A stretch of 64,000 nt of DNA, taken from positions 1,473,288-1,537,287 of the forward strand of contig JAJEKV010000131.1 of assembly GCA_021234155.1 (NCBI GenBank), in the 5' to 3' direction. The notes below the pieces were generated by a model. That model saw only the letters and a program-made list of their open reading frames with translations, did no database searches and had not been told where the DNA came from. Both the position numbers and the translations under genes were made by a program. Positions 1 to 12,428 of the stretch are shown piece by piece (within the stretch, counting starts at the first letter, position 1; the number at the start of each line of letters is the position of its first letter). This DNA comes from Isoetes taiwanensis. Lineage: Eukaryota > Streptophyta > Lycopodiopsida > Isoetales > Isoetaceae.

Positions 1-1584
1 TATGAGGATCCTTAACAAGATTATGGGAAATGTTAACATGCTCTCAGGGATCCTAGGGAATGAGGAAAATGGCTATGTGTGGATGAAGGAGTTTACAAAG
101 TTAGAAAAATCTATGAGCCACTAACGAATCGTTAAAGGAAGGAAGGAAGGAAGGAAGTTTATTTTAAATGAAGGGATGCACGTGGCTCAACATCTTTAAA
201 CCTTTAGAAACTCAAACTAGAAATTCTCAAGGTGTTATGATTGGGTCTAAGGTCATGCCGCATGAAACTTATGCCAAAGTTACACAAATCCCCCTATATA
301 CGAGCGAGTTGGCAAAGAGAAATGTTCGCGACAGCCTTGGCCACCGCGATAAATTTCTTGTATGTGATAACGAATTCTATCTATCCCTTATGGGGAATGT
401 AAAATTTGTTATAAAATTAATATAAATATCTACCTTACCTTTAAAAAAAAAGTCAAAGAAAAAGAGAGCCCCAAAGAATGAGAAGATATACTTTTGAAAA
501 ATGCATAGAAGGGTGAGTAAAATAACGAGGTTCCCTCCCTTGTTGGACCTATTAAAATGAGTCACCTATACGACTTAATGATACTCGCACAGTAGGTAGA
601 TCAACGTAAACAAGGTGATAGGGTGTACCTAACAGAATGTTGGTCAGATGACAGAGCAGAACGCGTTCTATAATGCCATGTGAGGAAGGATTGCTTTGAC
701 ATAAAAGTCAGAGCGATAAGCATGTCCATATATTATTAACAAAGGCAAGGAAAGTGAGGTAAATGCCATATGAGTGTAAGGAGCAACAACTTGCAATGAA
801 AATGTAGTAAAGAACTGCAAGGGTCAGTTTCAATTTTGGGAAGGTCGGATATCAACATGGCAACATGGATCAGGAATCATGTTGGCAAGCTCTTGTGTGG
901 TCTTTTCGAGGTTTTTTTTTTTTTTTTTTTTGGAAAGGGGGGGATTCACACAATGTTAAGGTTGGCAGTATAGGAAGAAACCCAGCCCCATTTGTAAATG
1001 AAAAAACTCAATGGTCCCCAAAAGCCCCATAGAAAACAAAAAATACTCAATGGTTCCACAAAATAGAGAGCGTGTGCGCGTCAATGTAAATGACACCTTG
1101 CTAAGAACTACGGCGACGCCGGCTCCTGGTTGACTCTGCTGTCGGAAAAAAAATAGGGCCTCCACGAGCATGACGAACTGGGAGAATTGTTAGCCTTTTC
1201 TTTACTTGAAGTTTTGTTCAGTATAGCCTTCCTCGGGAGTTTTTTCTCGCCAGGTTTTTCTCTTCAGATTCTGCTTTGAACCAGTCCAGCTCTGAATTCG
1301 TCTCTTTGATTGGTTCTGTCGAGCTTTTTTCTTTGGAATTGACTCATAGTGTGAAGCAGATGTATTGTCTTCAGTTCTGTGTTGTTTTCGACTGTATTTG
1401 TATTGAAACGTCATTCCAGTTGCAGGATAGCTTCAGATTCAACCGAATTCTGCGGGGCACATGAACACTATGGCACATGAGCAATATGGCTGTATACGTA
1501 GAAGCAGTTTGAGCGTAGAATTAATTTTGTAGAGTGGGGGTAGAGATATCGATTGTGAGCAAGAGTTTGGTTTCAAAATTCGGC
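1..1584. other. Upstream region of the MAPKKK gene, no gene recognised
   Basis: I see no convincing coding region here. A GGAA microsatellite (about 135-157) followed by GTTTATTTT matches the terminal signature of a LINE-tail insertion at 37612-37637, so it may be the 3' end of a minus-strand LINE. A run of 20 T lies at 912-931 and could be the poly(A) tail of a minus-strand retroposon. Roughly 1180-1584 is T-rich and directly precedes the kinase start, so it probably holds the 5' UTR and promoter. I could not place a TATA box or a transcription start. Confidence 0.4.
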
Positions 1585-4433
1585 ATGAAGTTGTTGGACA
1601 GGATATTTAAGAAGGGCTCACAGAATGGATCTCCATGTTCATCCTTGCCATCATCCCCTGCTAAGCCCGGTTTCTTGTCTCGCCCATCTGGACCTCGGAG
1701 CTCTACTTCATCACCCCATGGTTCCAGCAAAGGTGGAAGAGCTGAAAAAGTAATTAGGTTATTGGGGGTTGAAACAGAGGATCAGGAATCAGAAGTTAGA
1801 AGGGTAATGGAATGTAAATCTGACTATTTTGGAGATTTTTCTTTGGAATCTGATGCCGATAATCAATCAGAAGAAGGCTCACCACGGGGGTTTCCACTTC
1901 CTTCAGATTCTTTTGATAAGAGAAGAAACTCCACTTCGAATGTAAGACCTCATCGGGCTTGTTCTGGCGAACCTATGGAAAGGGCTTATTCTGGGGAACC
2001 TATGGAAACAACTTGGGAGAGCAAGTCTGCTCCAACTTCTCCACTAAGTATACACAGATCACCCCAGTTGAGCTCAAGAGGACCTCTCCCACTTCCAACC
2101 CCCACCAGCATCTCCATCGCCATCACCAAGACGTTCAGCTCATTTCTCAGCTCCACAGCCTCTTCCTTTACCTCCACTCAAAGCATCTCCTTCCCTTCTC
2201 CTTCTCATTCTTCTAGAATGCATCCACATTTGGCTCCTTAGGCCGATTTCAGTTTCTTCTAGATGGCAACCCACGTGCCATCCCCTGGCCACTCTCCTCC
2301 CCATAGATCTCCTCAGTTGTCTCCTTGTAGATCGCCTGTTCGGTCTCCCTCATCAATTCAGCAATGCCCTAGGGTTTGGCAAAAGCTCAGAGAGCTAGGA
2401 AGAGGGGCTTTTGGTACAGTCTGGGAGGGCTTGAACAAGTAAGTAGGAGTGCTATTAGAACACTCTATATAGACTCTGTTGCAGCTTTCTAATATGGCAT
2501 TTGTTTTCAGGGAAGATGGGAGTTTTTTTGCTGTGAAAGTTTGCCACAGTGAAGCAATCACGCCAGAGGTTCAACAGGTAGCATGTGGATGCTAGCTTGG
2601 ACAGATGTCTTTCTTATCTACATCTATAAGTAAAATTAAATGATATTTTCTTCTTGCAGGAAATCGCAGTACTCAGCAGCCTCAACCATCCAAATATTGT
2701 TCGGTACCTGGGAACTACAGTTGTAAGATCTTAAGCACACAGGCCTCACATGTTTGTTCGTATATGTAAATGCGTTAGTTTCTATCTATAATAGAAGCAC
2801 GTTGCAAGAGTACAAGAACTGAATATCTTCAGTTTTTTTTGGATGACATAATAGGCATGCTTGTCCATGCTCAATGATGCGTCATCATTATATAATTTAC
2901 ATTGATTAATTTCTTGGTGGCAGGATGAGGAGGGACAAGTGTGCATCTTTGATGCGTCATCATTATATAATTTACATTGATTAATTTCTTGGTGGCAGGA
3001 TGAAGAGGGACAAGTGTGCATCTTTCTACAAAAGATGGATCATTCTTTGTTAAATGTACTACAGAAATGTGGTCATCTCGAGGAGCCAGTTATACCTAAC
3101 ATATACTGCCAAATTCTATATGGCTTGGAGTATCTTCATGCACAGAACACAATTCATAGGTCTGGTTACACAAGGTTTTGATCAGTGCATATAGAGTTGC
3201 TCAAGAGCTTTTTTCAATCCTCGTCTTTCAGGGATGTTAAGTGTGCAAATATCCTTGTCGATGCTAATGGAGTTGTGAAGCTTTATGGATTTTGGCGTGG
3301 CTAAACAGGTGGGTACTTTTTTTCCATGTTTACTTACTTTCTTCACCTTATCACTTTAGAATTTCCGAGAGCTGCATGCTAGTGAATAAGTAATGTACTA
3401 GGAAGATAAAGAACAGTTTATGGAGAATAAATGCTTTACTATGCTTTTCCACCATGCAGATGGATATAAGTTTAGCCTCGTCTGTGAAGGGCACACCTAT
3501 ATATATGGCACCTGAGGTAACCTTCCGGTTGTATCATGTTATATGCTGCATCATATTTTCTCCTCTCTTTTCCATAAAATCTCCCCGGCACTCCCCTTGT
3601 GCAGGTCATTAAACCAGTAAATCGTAGTTATGGGCCAGCTGTTGATATATGGAGTCTTGGTTGTACATTTATCGAGATGGCAGATGGGAAACCTCCATGG
3701 AGCAGTTTGCCAGGGGTAGGCACTTCTTCTTCAGTAGTATGATATTTGGGACATGTAATGGAGGCTGATGAGTCACAACGTTGTTGTGGGTTTTGAAGAC
3801 ATGCAGTGAACATTTCGTTTACATATTTATCCTTTCTTCTATTTGTAAATTTCAGAACTTCATTTTTAACCTGCTTTTTGTCATGTAGTTTGCATTTTAT
3901 TTCAAAGTGGCGAAGGGTGAGCTACCCCCATTCCTGAACATTTGAGCCCTAATGCAAAAAGACTTTATACGGAAGTGTTTGCAATTTAAGCCAGAGGATA
4001 GACCAACGGCATCGAATTATTATATATCACCCATTTTACTGGATGGTTCTCCTCTTGCCTCACCAAGAACCTCTCCAATGGCCTCTCCAACAGCTTCCAC
4101 CATGTAATAATCTCATTGGCTCATATTATATGTATTGTGTAAATGCACTGGATCACAGTTTAGTCTTCTATTTGCTTTGACAGGATGCTAAATGATTTTA
4201 ATGGATACCATAGATCAGTGTGGGCCTCCAGAACATCTGAAATACCAATGCTTTATAATGTTGAAGGTTTAAGACGGAACAAGAATGTTGTAGGAAGCTC
4301 AGGCAGCCCTGGACTGCTTTCTACAAGATCTGTTCCATTTCACGAATTTGGAGGGTCTTTATATCCATTTAGCAGAAGCTCAAGTGATGATCTAGAACAA
4401 ACAGTAAGTGAGCTGCACAGTATTCAGGTCTAA
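1585..4433 (+). CDS. MAP kinase kinase kinase (MEKK/YODA-like), nine exons
   Basis: A Ser/Thr kinase that would phosphorylate MAPKKs in a cytosolic signalling cascade. Exons read from GT-AG borders: 1585-2438, 2511-2577, 2660-2722, 2999-3159, 3232-3308, 3460-3516, 3605-3715, 3889-4103, 4184-4433. The first in-frame ATG is 1585. A long Ser/Pro-rich N-terminal region, as in plant MEKKs, precedes the kinase domain. Visible motifs are the Gly loop GRGAFGTVWEG, AVKV (ATP Lys), HRDVKCAN (catalytic loop, split by an intron), DFGVAKQ, GTPIYMAPE, DIWSLGCTFIEMADGKPPW and DFIRKCLQFKPEDRPTA. The spacing between the beta3 Lys and the alphaC Glu is short compared with YODA. There are frame breaks: at least one C-run slip in the Pro-rich tail of exon 1 (about 2095-2240), one extra T just before DFG (about 3282-3284), and a compensating pair in exon 8 (about 3926-3960). 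All lie in homopolymers, so sequencing error is as likely as decay. Subfamily is inferred from motif similarity only. Confidence 0.88.
2876..3025 (+). repeat. 75-bp tandem duplication across a 3' splice site
   Basis: Two head-to-tail 75-bp copies, 2876-2950 and 2951-3025, differ by one base. Each contains the end of intron 3, its acceptor (GGTGGCAG) and the first bases of exon 4. The two acceptors are therefore exactly 75 bp apart (exon starts 2924 and 2999). Splicing to the first adds codons that run into a TGA stop; splicing to the second keeps the kinase frame. Confidence 0.95.
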
Positions 4434-5379
4434 GTGTGCTTCAGAACCTTCAAGCGCTTGTGTTACAATAACAAGAATGGCCCTGTGCATGGAGAAATTA
4501 CATGCCAACGATGACAAAAAGAATTAGCCACATTGGACACAAAGCATGGCATTGTAGCAGAGATGATTCGTGGGACATCTGTTGTGATGCCAGAGTTGGT
4601 CAATACATTTTACTTTACCAACACTGAGAAGATTGATATGTAATCTATTGCAGTTGGCTGAGAGGTGAACACAATTGTACTACAAGGGAATGAAATAAAA
4701 TGCAATGCCGCATTTGCAAATTTTTTTTGTCAAGAAAAAGACTGGCTATTTCCATATAGTGCAAATGTTGATTCTCTCCCTGCCAGAAGAAACAGCTGAA
4801 AATCAACAGCTGAAAATCAATTGTGTTACTTATTGTATGAGTATCCAACTTCCTGTGTTGGATCCAAGGACAAATTGTACCTCTCAAGGTTACCCATTAG
4901 AGCATCTCAGTTGCAAGAGATTGCCTCGTCAAATATGTATCTCGTTGAATCTTACCTTACGTTAATCATCCCGTCTCCACCCAGTTTTTGAATTAATGCT
5001 AAGCTTCACGTCATTATATTTCTTGGCAACAAATCACCAACCTTGTCTGATTCAGACTCAGATTCAAGGTTGGTGATTTGTGTATTATGGTTGTACTCTT
5101 GTCTGGACCACGGGATCCAAGGATATTCCATGGAATATTCAAAGGTCCAATCCTCTAGCCAAGTGATCAAACACTGATGTGGCTCTATTTTTTAGGGGCC
5201 CCTTAACCACGGAAAGCATTAGACCTAGTCTTCTGTACAGGGATACAAGTACAGATACGCTAGCTAGATTTGAAAACCGTGATGCCTCATCTGCAAGAGA
5301 GGAGATATGCAACACAGGAGATGCATCTTGTGGATTTGAATCTCTCAAAATCCAGAAAACACCATTCCAGATAATCATG
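4434..5379. other. 3' flank of the kinase gene, containing a perfect hairpin
   Basis: The stretch after the kinase stop probably starts with the 3' UTR. A perfect inverted repeat of 17 bases lies at 5029-5045 and 5065-5081, separated by 19 bases. I see no coding region with family resemblance. Confidence 0.5.
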
Positions 5380-5455
5380 CAAGAGGGGATTTGAACCCCC
5401 TGCCAAAATAGCAGCACCAGCTTACAACATCAAAGGTCTGGGATTGCTCAACCGT
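5380..5455 (-). repeat. tRNA-like short element (SINE-like)
   Basis: On the - strand the stretch has a T-arm-like hairpin, GGGGG-TTCAAAT-CCCCTC (pol III B box resemblance), about 50 bases after a weak A-box-like stretch (GGTTGAGCAATCCC). The overall spacing resembles a tRNA, but the acceptor and D stems do not close, so I call it tRNA-derived and not a tRNA gene. Confidence 0.45.
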
Positions 5456-8379
5456 CTAATAACACAAAATCAAAACCTAGTTATGTCAATGGAAACACCT
5501 CTGTACGTAGCATATGTTATGCCATGAAAAACAAAAACACAGGTTTACCCAATCAAAAGAAAAACAGGGCATCTATCTTCCATTTGTTGAACTCGGAGGA
5601 TTTGTTCGATGCTCTGAAGCGACAAGGATTCTGAACCTGGCCTTCTGCACAAGAAACATGCATCTTCTGAACCTAGCCTTATGAATCTGGGCAGCAACAT
5701 CCCCGCTTCCAAAAACCCGTTCAGAGCTGGTTGCTTCAAAAAATAAGAAAACCCGGCTGCAAATCCACGCAAATCGGCTGCAATTCTGACCATGCAATTA
5801 AATCGAAGCCACAGATCAAGAAAGCCGCACCTTACCATAGCCGCAAAGCGGCACCCTAATCCGCTTCTAGTCTCCGACCGCGTCTACTACCCGCACCGTC
5901 CAAACAAGAACCAAAAAAAAAAGGTCAAACTCTCATTGTTATACGCATTTTCGTTGAATACCAACCTCTAACCACCGGGGAGCCAAAATTCAAGCCAAAA
6001 TTCCTGAATTTTGGCTTAATTGTTTAAAGAATGTATTTTTTTGGTTGTAAATTTCTGGCGGCGCCGCTTACAGTACTGCCACAAGTACATTTTTTGTTCA
6101 AGTCAAGAATTAATAGTTCGTTCAAGTCGAGAATTGACACTTTCAATGCACTTTAATAATTTAAGTCAAAACAATGGCTCAAAATCGATCACTGGTAGCG
6201 ATCAAATACTTTGTTTCCAAAAATGGACAACTAGGGATTAAACAACATATTCAAAGATCACTGTTATCATTCAGACATTGTGATCAAACAATACATTCAA
6301 ATCTTGTTTTTGCTACTTGATTTCTCCATGTAGCTTGCTGCGCCACTTGAATTGAGTAGAACAAAGGTGCAGTTGTTAAATGTCGCTCCCACAAAGAAAT
6401 GACCAGCTAGAACAATCAAACAATCAAAGAATCAAAATCTACAACCGAAAACTTAAACTAAAATAGAAAAACAATCTAAAATACTTACTAACATTCTTGA
6501 TGCAGATATTTGGCGTAAAAATATTTATGGAGATTCGGATCGGCCTTCGAAAATCATCAACGCCCAATAATCTAGAAGGTCTTTATCGCCTTCATTAGAA
6601 ACTCCAACAAGAGAGACCTCGGATTAATCATACCAATATTACTTTGTCGCCATAACATCATCGCCACGCCACAACAATATCGCCTAATAATTAAGATTGC
6701 TATCGGGTTTAACATTGCTTGCTACGTCCAACCTGCTATCAACTCTGACAGGTTCACTTAGAGATGGTTTATCATCCGGATGATGTCCACCAACCCGCCG
6801 TAACCACCGCAAATATTTTAAGTTCTTAATACTGAAGAAGATAGAGAAAGAAACGAAACAACGCAACAATAAAAGGAGAACATACCTGGACCAAACAGAG
6901 CCTTTGACGAATGACTACCCAGCATATTGTTTTCGCTTGTCTTGATCATTTCACTAGGTACGTTTGGATAAAGTCTAAGATTACCAGGCATATGGTTTTG
7001 CGTTGATGCTCATAGCAGCGTTAACCTGAATGTCTTTGCAACGATCATACCTGCTAGATAACTAAGTTAGCAAATGAAATAAATTCAATAAACAACAGAA
7101 AAAAATAAAATAAAAAACAAACTTAGTTTTCATACGACTCGGTTTTCCTATAACCCGTGATGAGTTTCCTTATTTCTGGGGGAACACCTGCCATAGACAT
7201 GCGTGTGACAGAAGACACCCGGCCGCTCTTGTTTCAGATATCAACAGAAATAAACTGCCTCATGGCTTTTATCCATTTTGAAATATTATTCTGGCCAAAA
7301 TGATTTCTTGAAAACCATGGCTGTAAACAAATAAACAAATGAGAAAAGAAAGAATACAAAAGCAAACTAAAAATAAAATACATATATCCAGCTGATAATT
7401 TGCAATAACTTGCAAGAACAATGGCCTTGGCGCAGCATTCTCCTTTGGTGGCAGATGACGAACAAGTTGTTTGTATGTCAAAACGAAATCATCTTCATAA
7501 CTCCAGATTGCAGGTCGAAAGTGGCTTGAATCATACTTCGTCACTGAAGTTCCCCAAGTCTTGCTTGTCCTCTCATTATAAAGCAGGTATTCATTCTTCC
7601 CATCAGACTCTAGGGACAAGTCTACATCTTTCTACATCTTTCACTTCATATAACTCAACAGCACCCCTGATCGCAAATCTAGAGCAAAGGTAAAAGCAGG
7701 GTCTCTTTTGTACACCTTTAGGTGTCCTAATGCAATAATCTAGGTCAGCAAGAAGATCCTTCTCCGAGTTACAAGGGATTGCAAGTGCCTTCTTGCGTGA
7801 AACTCCAACACCAGCCTTCCTAGATTGATCGATGCAGCGACAAATGCCAACCTAGCTCTAACAAACAAAGGATCCCTCATGATATTAAATGCCTCTACTC
7901 TAATACCAAGCAGGGCCATATTTTATTCCCTCGCCGCCACGAACAATTCTACCAATGGTTTTCAGAAGACAATTTAAACTGGAGGACATATAAACTATGC
8001 ATAAATTTCAATACAAAATAAAATAAAACAAAAGCATAAATTAACAATGATTTACCCGCCAAGAAAGAGTGATCTATCTTTCTTTTCTCACCCCTAACAG
8101 AACCTAACCACCATCTCAGGACCACCATCCCACTCCGGTTCGAGATGTGGTATTTCTTCAATCCAGATAGATGGATGAACAAGAATCTTAGGATCATCCT
8201 TCCAAAGGATCTCCATGCATCAAACTTCCTCCTAGCCCAATTGGTTTGCTAGAAAATGTGATCCAGTTGAGTTAGTTATACAGCTTTTACGACCGACCCC
8301 TCAGCTCTAATTTCGATTGGTAGTTCATTTATCTTCATTTGGCTTAGTTGGCATGTTTTGAAGGCCTTTTATTTTTATT
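5456..8379. other. Mostly non-coding; one exon-like block on the - strand
   Basis: Mostly AT-rich with no family match. The - strand at 7410-7619 stays open and reads like real protein (for example SSHFRPAIWSYEDDFVLTYK then LVRHLPPKENAAPRP). It could be an exon of an unidentified gene. Further up the same strand, about 7640-7690, is a short ELYEVKDVERCRLVP piece. I cannot name a family and do not see the rest of a gene. Confidence 0.3.
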
Positions 8380-11225
8380 TTTTTGTTGAGAGTAAGAGAT
8401 GTTTTTTCCATTAATTAATTAAAGCCATACAATTGTCTTTCTAATGGGAGTGTGAACTTCCTCATTAGTTTCAGCCAAAATATACTTAACCTCAAATAGG
8501 TATACGAGGTTACAAAAAGTTAACTGTAGTAAAAAGTGTCAAGTAGTTCAGACAAGTTAATCACAAAAATGTGAAATATGCCAAGAGTAACTGCTTTGCC
8601 CCCTTGAGGTGGAGCTTTGATTGTGGAGATCTCTGAGTTCCATGGAAATAACCTGCATCATAATATTACCAACCAAGTGCATAGCAAAAATGTTAAGCAA
8701 GAGAAAGACAAAATATTGAGCATAAGCAACTGACACAAGTTGACGAAATGAGAAGTCATGTAGATGGAGTGGAGGATGAAAAATTAAGCAGATGAGGAGG
8801 CTTGGCTAGTGATCTGATCGAAAATGGAATTGTATACCCAATAGAAGCCTTTATCTGTGCCAAACTTGTAACTATTGAACTCTGATCCACTTTCCATGAT
8901 GAGGGAGTAAATGTTTTCTTTTCCCATAAGAAGCAGCAGTGTACCATATACATCAGCTAGCATTTTGTGTGAGTAATACATCTCTCTGTACCTTGCAAGC
9001 TGCCTTTCTGTCAATGAGAAATGATACATGAAGAGAAAGTTGAATAGACAGTACATCTGTATGACCTCCCTGCAATAAATTTTGGCCCATGATCTTTCAT
9101 TACTGTTGCTTCTGACCTCATACAATTTAACTTCATCCCTAGATGCAGTTGGCCCTGGAGGCCTTAAGTTTGCAACTCCAGTATTGTTGCAGTATAAGCT
9201 GGCTTCGTGATAAGTCAACATGGTGTCGAATTTAGTCCTGCCCTCCCCTCTGAGAAAGTCCAGATACTCTATCAAACAAATCGGAGAAAGGTGCATTAGA
9301 ATTGACAACTTGAAGATGAGAAACAAAAATATTATAGCCACCAATAAATTTACCAATGTGATCCCAATTTCTGTCATAGGAGTCTGCAAATTTACACTTA
9401 TGAGCAGAACCATAAGCTTCCAGATCTAGTTGAAATGACATTTTGATCCAGAAAGTAGATAATTTTTTATGACCATGCACAATCCTATTTCTAGATTTCC
9501 AGATATTCCAAAGTGCAGTGAACATAATGGTGTTTTTGAAGGCATCATTACTTTGGATACAATTTAGCAAGTTGTCTTGCAGATTACCAGAGAAGAAATT
9601 GCTAAATTTTGCATAGAACCAATTCCCCGTTAAACCGGAGAGCTTTAGGGCACCAAAAATGTGATCCATAGATTCATTTTCTGAGCAATTTGATTGACAA
9701 GTAGGCACAATGGTCATGTTTCTCTTAGATAGGGAGACAAGATTGGGAAGACTCCTCTGGGCAATTAGCCAGATAAAGTAGTTGACCTTCTGAGGGCAAT
9801 AAGAATTCCATGTGTTCTTGAATAACTTTTTGCAGTCATCTTCAGATATTGACCACTTTACTCTTGCTTTGACTGGATTGTTCTTGATATTAAGTCCGCA
9901 TAAACTCGCTAACTTTATATCCGCTATTCCCATTAATTTTCCAACCGATACCACCGGCATGGTCGGGCATTTGGTACATCTAGCAAGAATATTCTTAAAA
10001 TGCAAGAAAATAGCTTTATCACTAGAAGTCCCATGGATAGATCTCCTTAAGTTAGTCCAGGAGGTAAGATGGCCATTTGCAAAAAGATCCTTGATTTTAG
10101 AAATACCAAAGTTACTCCATTTCTTATAAGTCTTGGGATGCTTCAAGGCCAGAATATTATTATTTGTATCCTTGAATCCAACAGACCAAAATAAAGAGGA
10201 TTGCATATGAAGATCCCAAAACTGCTCATCAAAGCAACTCGCACCCAAATTCCATGCCTTGAACATATTATGCATGAGAGGAGAAGTGTTGATGCCAGGG
10301 TGTAAAGTGCAAAAAGCAGACTCAGGAAGAGAATGCTTAATAGAAGGGTGCCCTTCAGGATACGAGCAGGAGATCCAGTGCCTTATGAAAATAGAGGCCA
10401 TAGAATTATTCCCTGATAAGGTTCTCCAAAAGAACTTCCCTGCCAAAGCACAGGCTTGAAAGTACAGATTTTTGCAGCCTAGGCCACCAAGAATTTTAGG
10501 ACGAGTGACTGAATCCCAATTAACTGAGTGAGTGCCATTCCAAATAAAATTCCTAATGATCTTCTCAAGCTCATTGTAAATCAATTTGGGAGCTATCAGA
10601 GCCGATGAGAAGTAGATGTGAGATGCAGCCAAAACAGAATTTGCAATTAAGCTTCTTCCAGCTAAGGACAATGAATTTCTAAAGATATTCAATTTTTTCC
10701 TAATTCTCTGCAGAATAGGATCCCATAAACCTTTGATATTGGAATTTAAGGACGGAGGCATCCCAAGTAGTTTAGTTGCTTGCAAAGTATTTATGACATT
10801 GATGCCACAAATGGAATTCTGATCAGTGTCTCCAATAATGATGCTTTTATTGAGATTCAGGTAGATCCCAGAGGCAGCAGAGAATAAATCGACAATGGTA
10901 AGGAATTTTGCAATGTTATCAGAGCTGGAATCAAGAAATGCAAATGTATCATCTGCATATTGAGAAATAATGAAGCTGCCTTTGTTGTCTGGAAGATCAA
11001 GGCCTTTGATGGTTCCACATTCTTGATTAAAATCAATTGCCCTGGTAAGCATTTCAGCAGCCACTAGGAAGAGGTAAGGAGCTAAGGGGCAATCTTGTCT
11101 AACCCCCCTGGAGAGTTTGAAGAATTTAGATGGGGAACCATTGATGAGAACAGAGGAGTTAGCCATAGAATTGAGGCCAAAGATTAAAGAGATGATTTTG
11201 CTATTGAAACCAATTCTTTTGAGCT
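8380..11225 (-). mobile_element. LINE (non-LTR retrotransposon), 5' truncated, 644-codon RT ORF
   Basis: An open frame of 644 codons (11166 to 9232) carries a reverse transcriptase: GVRQDCPLAPYLF, catalytic QYADDTFAFL, then FSAASGIYLNLNKS, and a zf-RVT-like C-terminus with a Cys/His cluster (CQSNCSENESMDHIF). The frame can be read a further 60 bases upstream (ELKRIGF... region) before a TAG near 11224. The endonuclease and first RT motifs are absent, so the copy is 5' truncated. The 3' end of the element is probably the A-rich stretch (on the - strand) at 8370-8400, which makes 8400-9231 the 3' UTR. An overlapping open stretch at 8784-9230 falls inside that UTR. The frame is long and undamaged, so the insertion is fairly young. 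Confidence 0.85.
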
Positions 11226-12428
11226 AACTCAAGGCCTTTTTTAATCTCAAAAAACCCTAATGCCTTCGACTTTCCTTTCCCCTTCAACCGAGGCTCAATA
11301 AACTCCCCGATAAAACCGGGGGCTCACTCCGCGCAATCCTTCAACAAACTATCCACCTCTGAAGCTTGGTGCTCTGAATTAACTTCTCCGCAACAACCTT
11401 CTCGTCCTCAAGCATATTATCGTCCAGAATATTCATCGCAGGCCCAAATCGAAGGAAAAGAAGGATTGATACTTACAGCATAAGCAAGGGCTAGTCCAAA
11501 ACAATTGTATATGCATAGAAACACTTGTTTTTGAGTTGAGTATTTCTTATACACATATTTGGAGTCGAGGTCGATGGGTCATATTGGGCTTTTCATAGTA
11601 ACATGTGGTGTGTAAACTTGAAAGCTACTTGGGGAGGCTACATAGTCACCATAGGTTATTTCGAACCCTTATCCCTTTTTGACATTTTGAATGAACTTTC
11701 TCAACCCTTTGGGGCACTATAGTTTCCACAATCGGCAATTACCAACTCTTTATGTTGTTGTTGCTCTGCCAACTTCTTTATGTTGTTGTTGATTCGTTCT
11801 TTCAATATCATGGCTCGTCTCCACACTTTTTCTTTCTGTTTTTATGGTCTTAGTAACTTTCTGTTATCCTTTGACTTAGGTTTCTATTTATGAAACGTTG
11901 GCTTTGACTTTTTAAGTTTTTAGAGTTGAGTTAGTGAAGGGCCGTGCCCAAATTGGGCCATGTGGTTTAGACGATGGAGATCTTTTAGGGCTATCATGGA
12001 TCCCGCTCTTTGGCGTCGAGGTAGCATTTTATAAGGTCCTCTCGCTTTTCACGGATACAAGTATTAGGATGTAGTCCATAGATCTTGTAGAAACTTTTGG
12101 TTTTATGGTTCTTTTGTCTCCGTGGCGAAGGAGGATCGATGTAGGTGATGAAGTCTTAAATGTTCATTTGTTCATTTGCCGTACTTTTTAATGTTCTTTA
12201 AGGTGGCATCTTTATATTGCGTGTCATATCTAACTTGACGTTTTAACTTCTTCCCATCTCCAGTTTCTAAGGCTCGATCTCCGTTCTTGCATGACCGCTT
12301 TACCCCTCACCTTTTTACCCTCGACCTCGACCTTGGCTTTTCCTTGTAGTACAAAAATCTCGACTTTGCGCTTGCCAGCAGATGGACTTCAGGTTTGACT
12401 TTGACTCCAATACTGCCGTTCTGATGTG
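11226..12428. other. No gene recognised; pyrimidine-rich
   Basis: The sequence is rich in C/T with repeated CGACCTCGAC-like words from about 12310. On the - strand around 11340-11470 there is a short open piece (LEDEKVVAEKLIQSTKLQRW) that may be an exon scrap or LINE 5' flank. Nothing further can be assigned. Confidence 0.3.

Noticed and set aside
8784-9413. 209-codon minus-strand open frame
   Set aside because: It overlaps the LINE RT frame and its 3' UTR and has no family resemblance; a chance frame is more likely than a gene.
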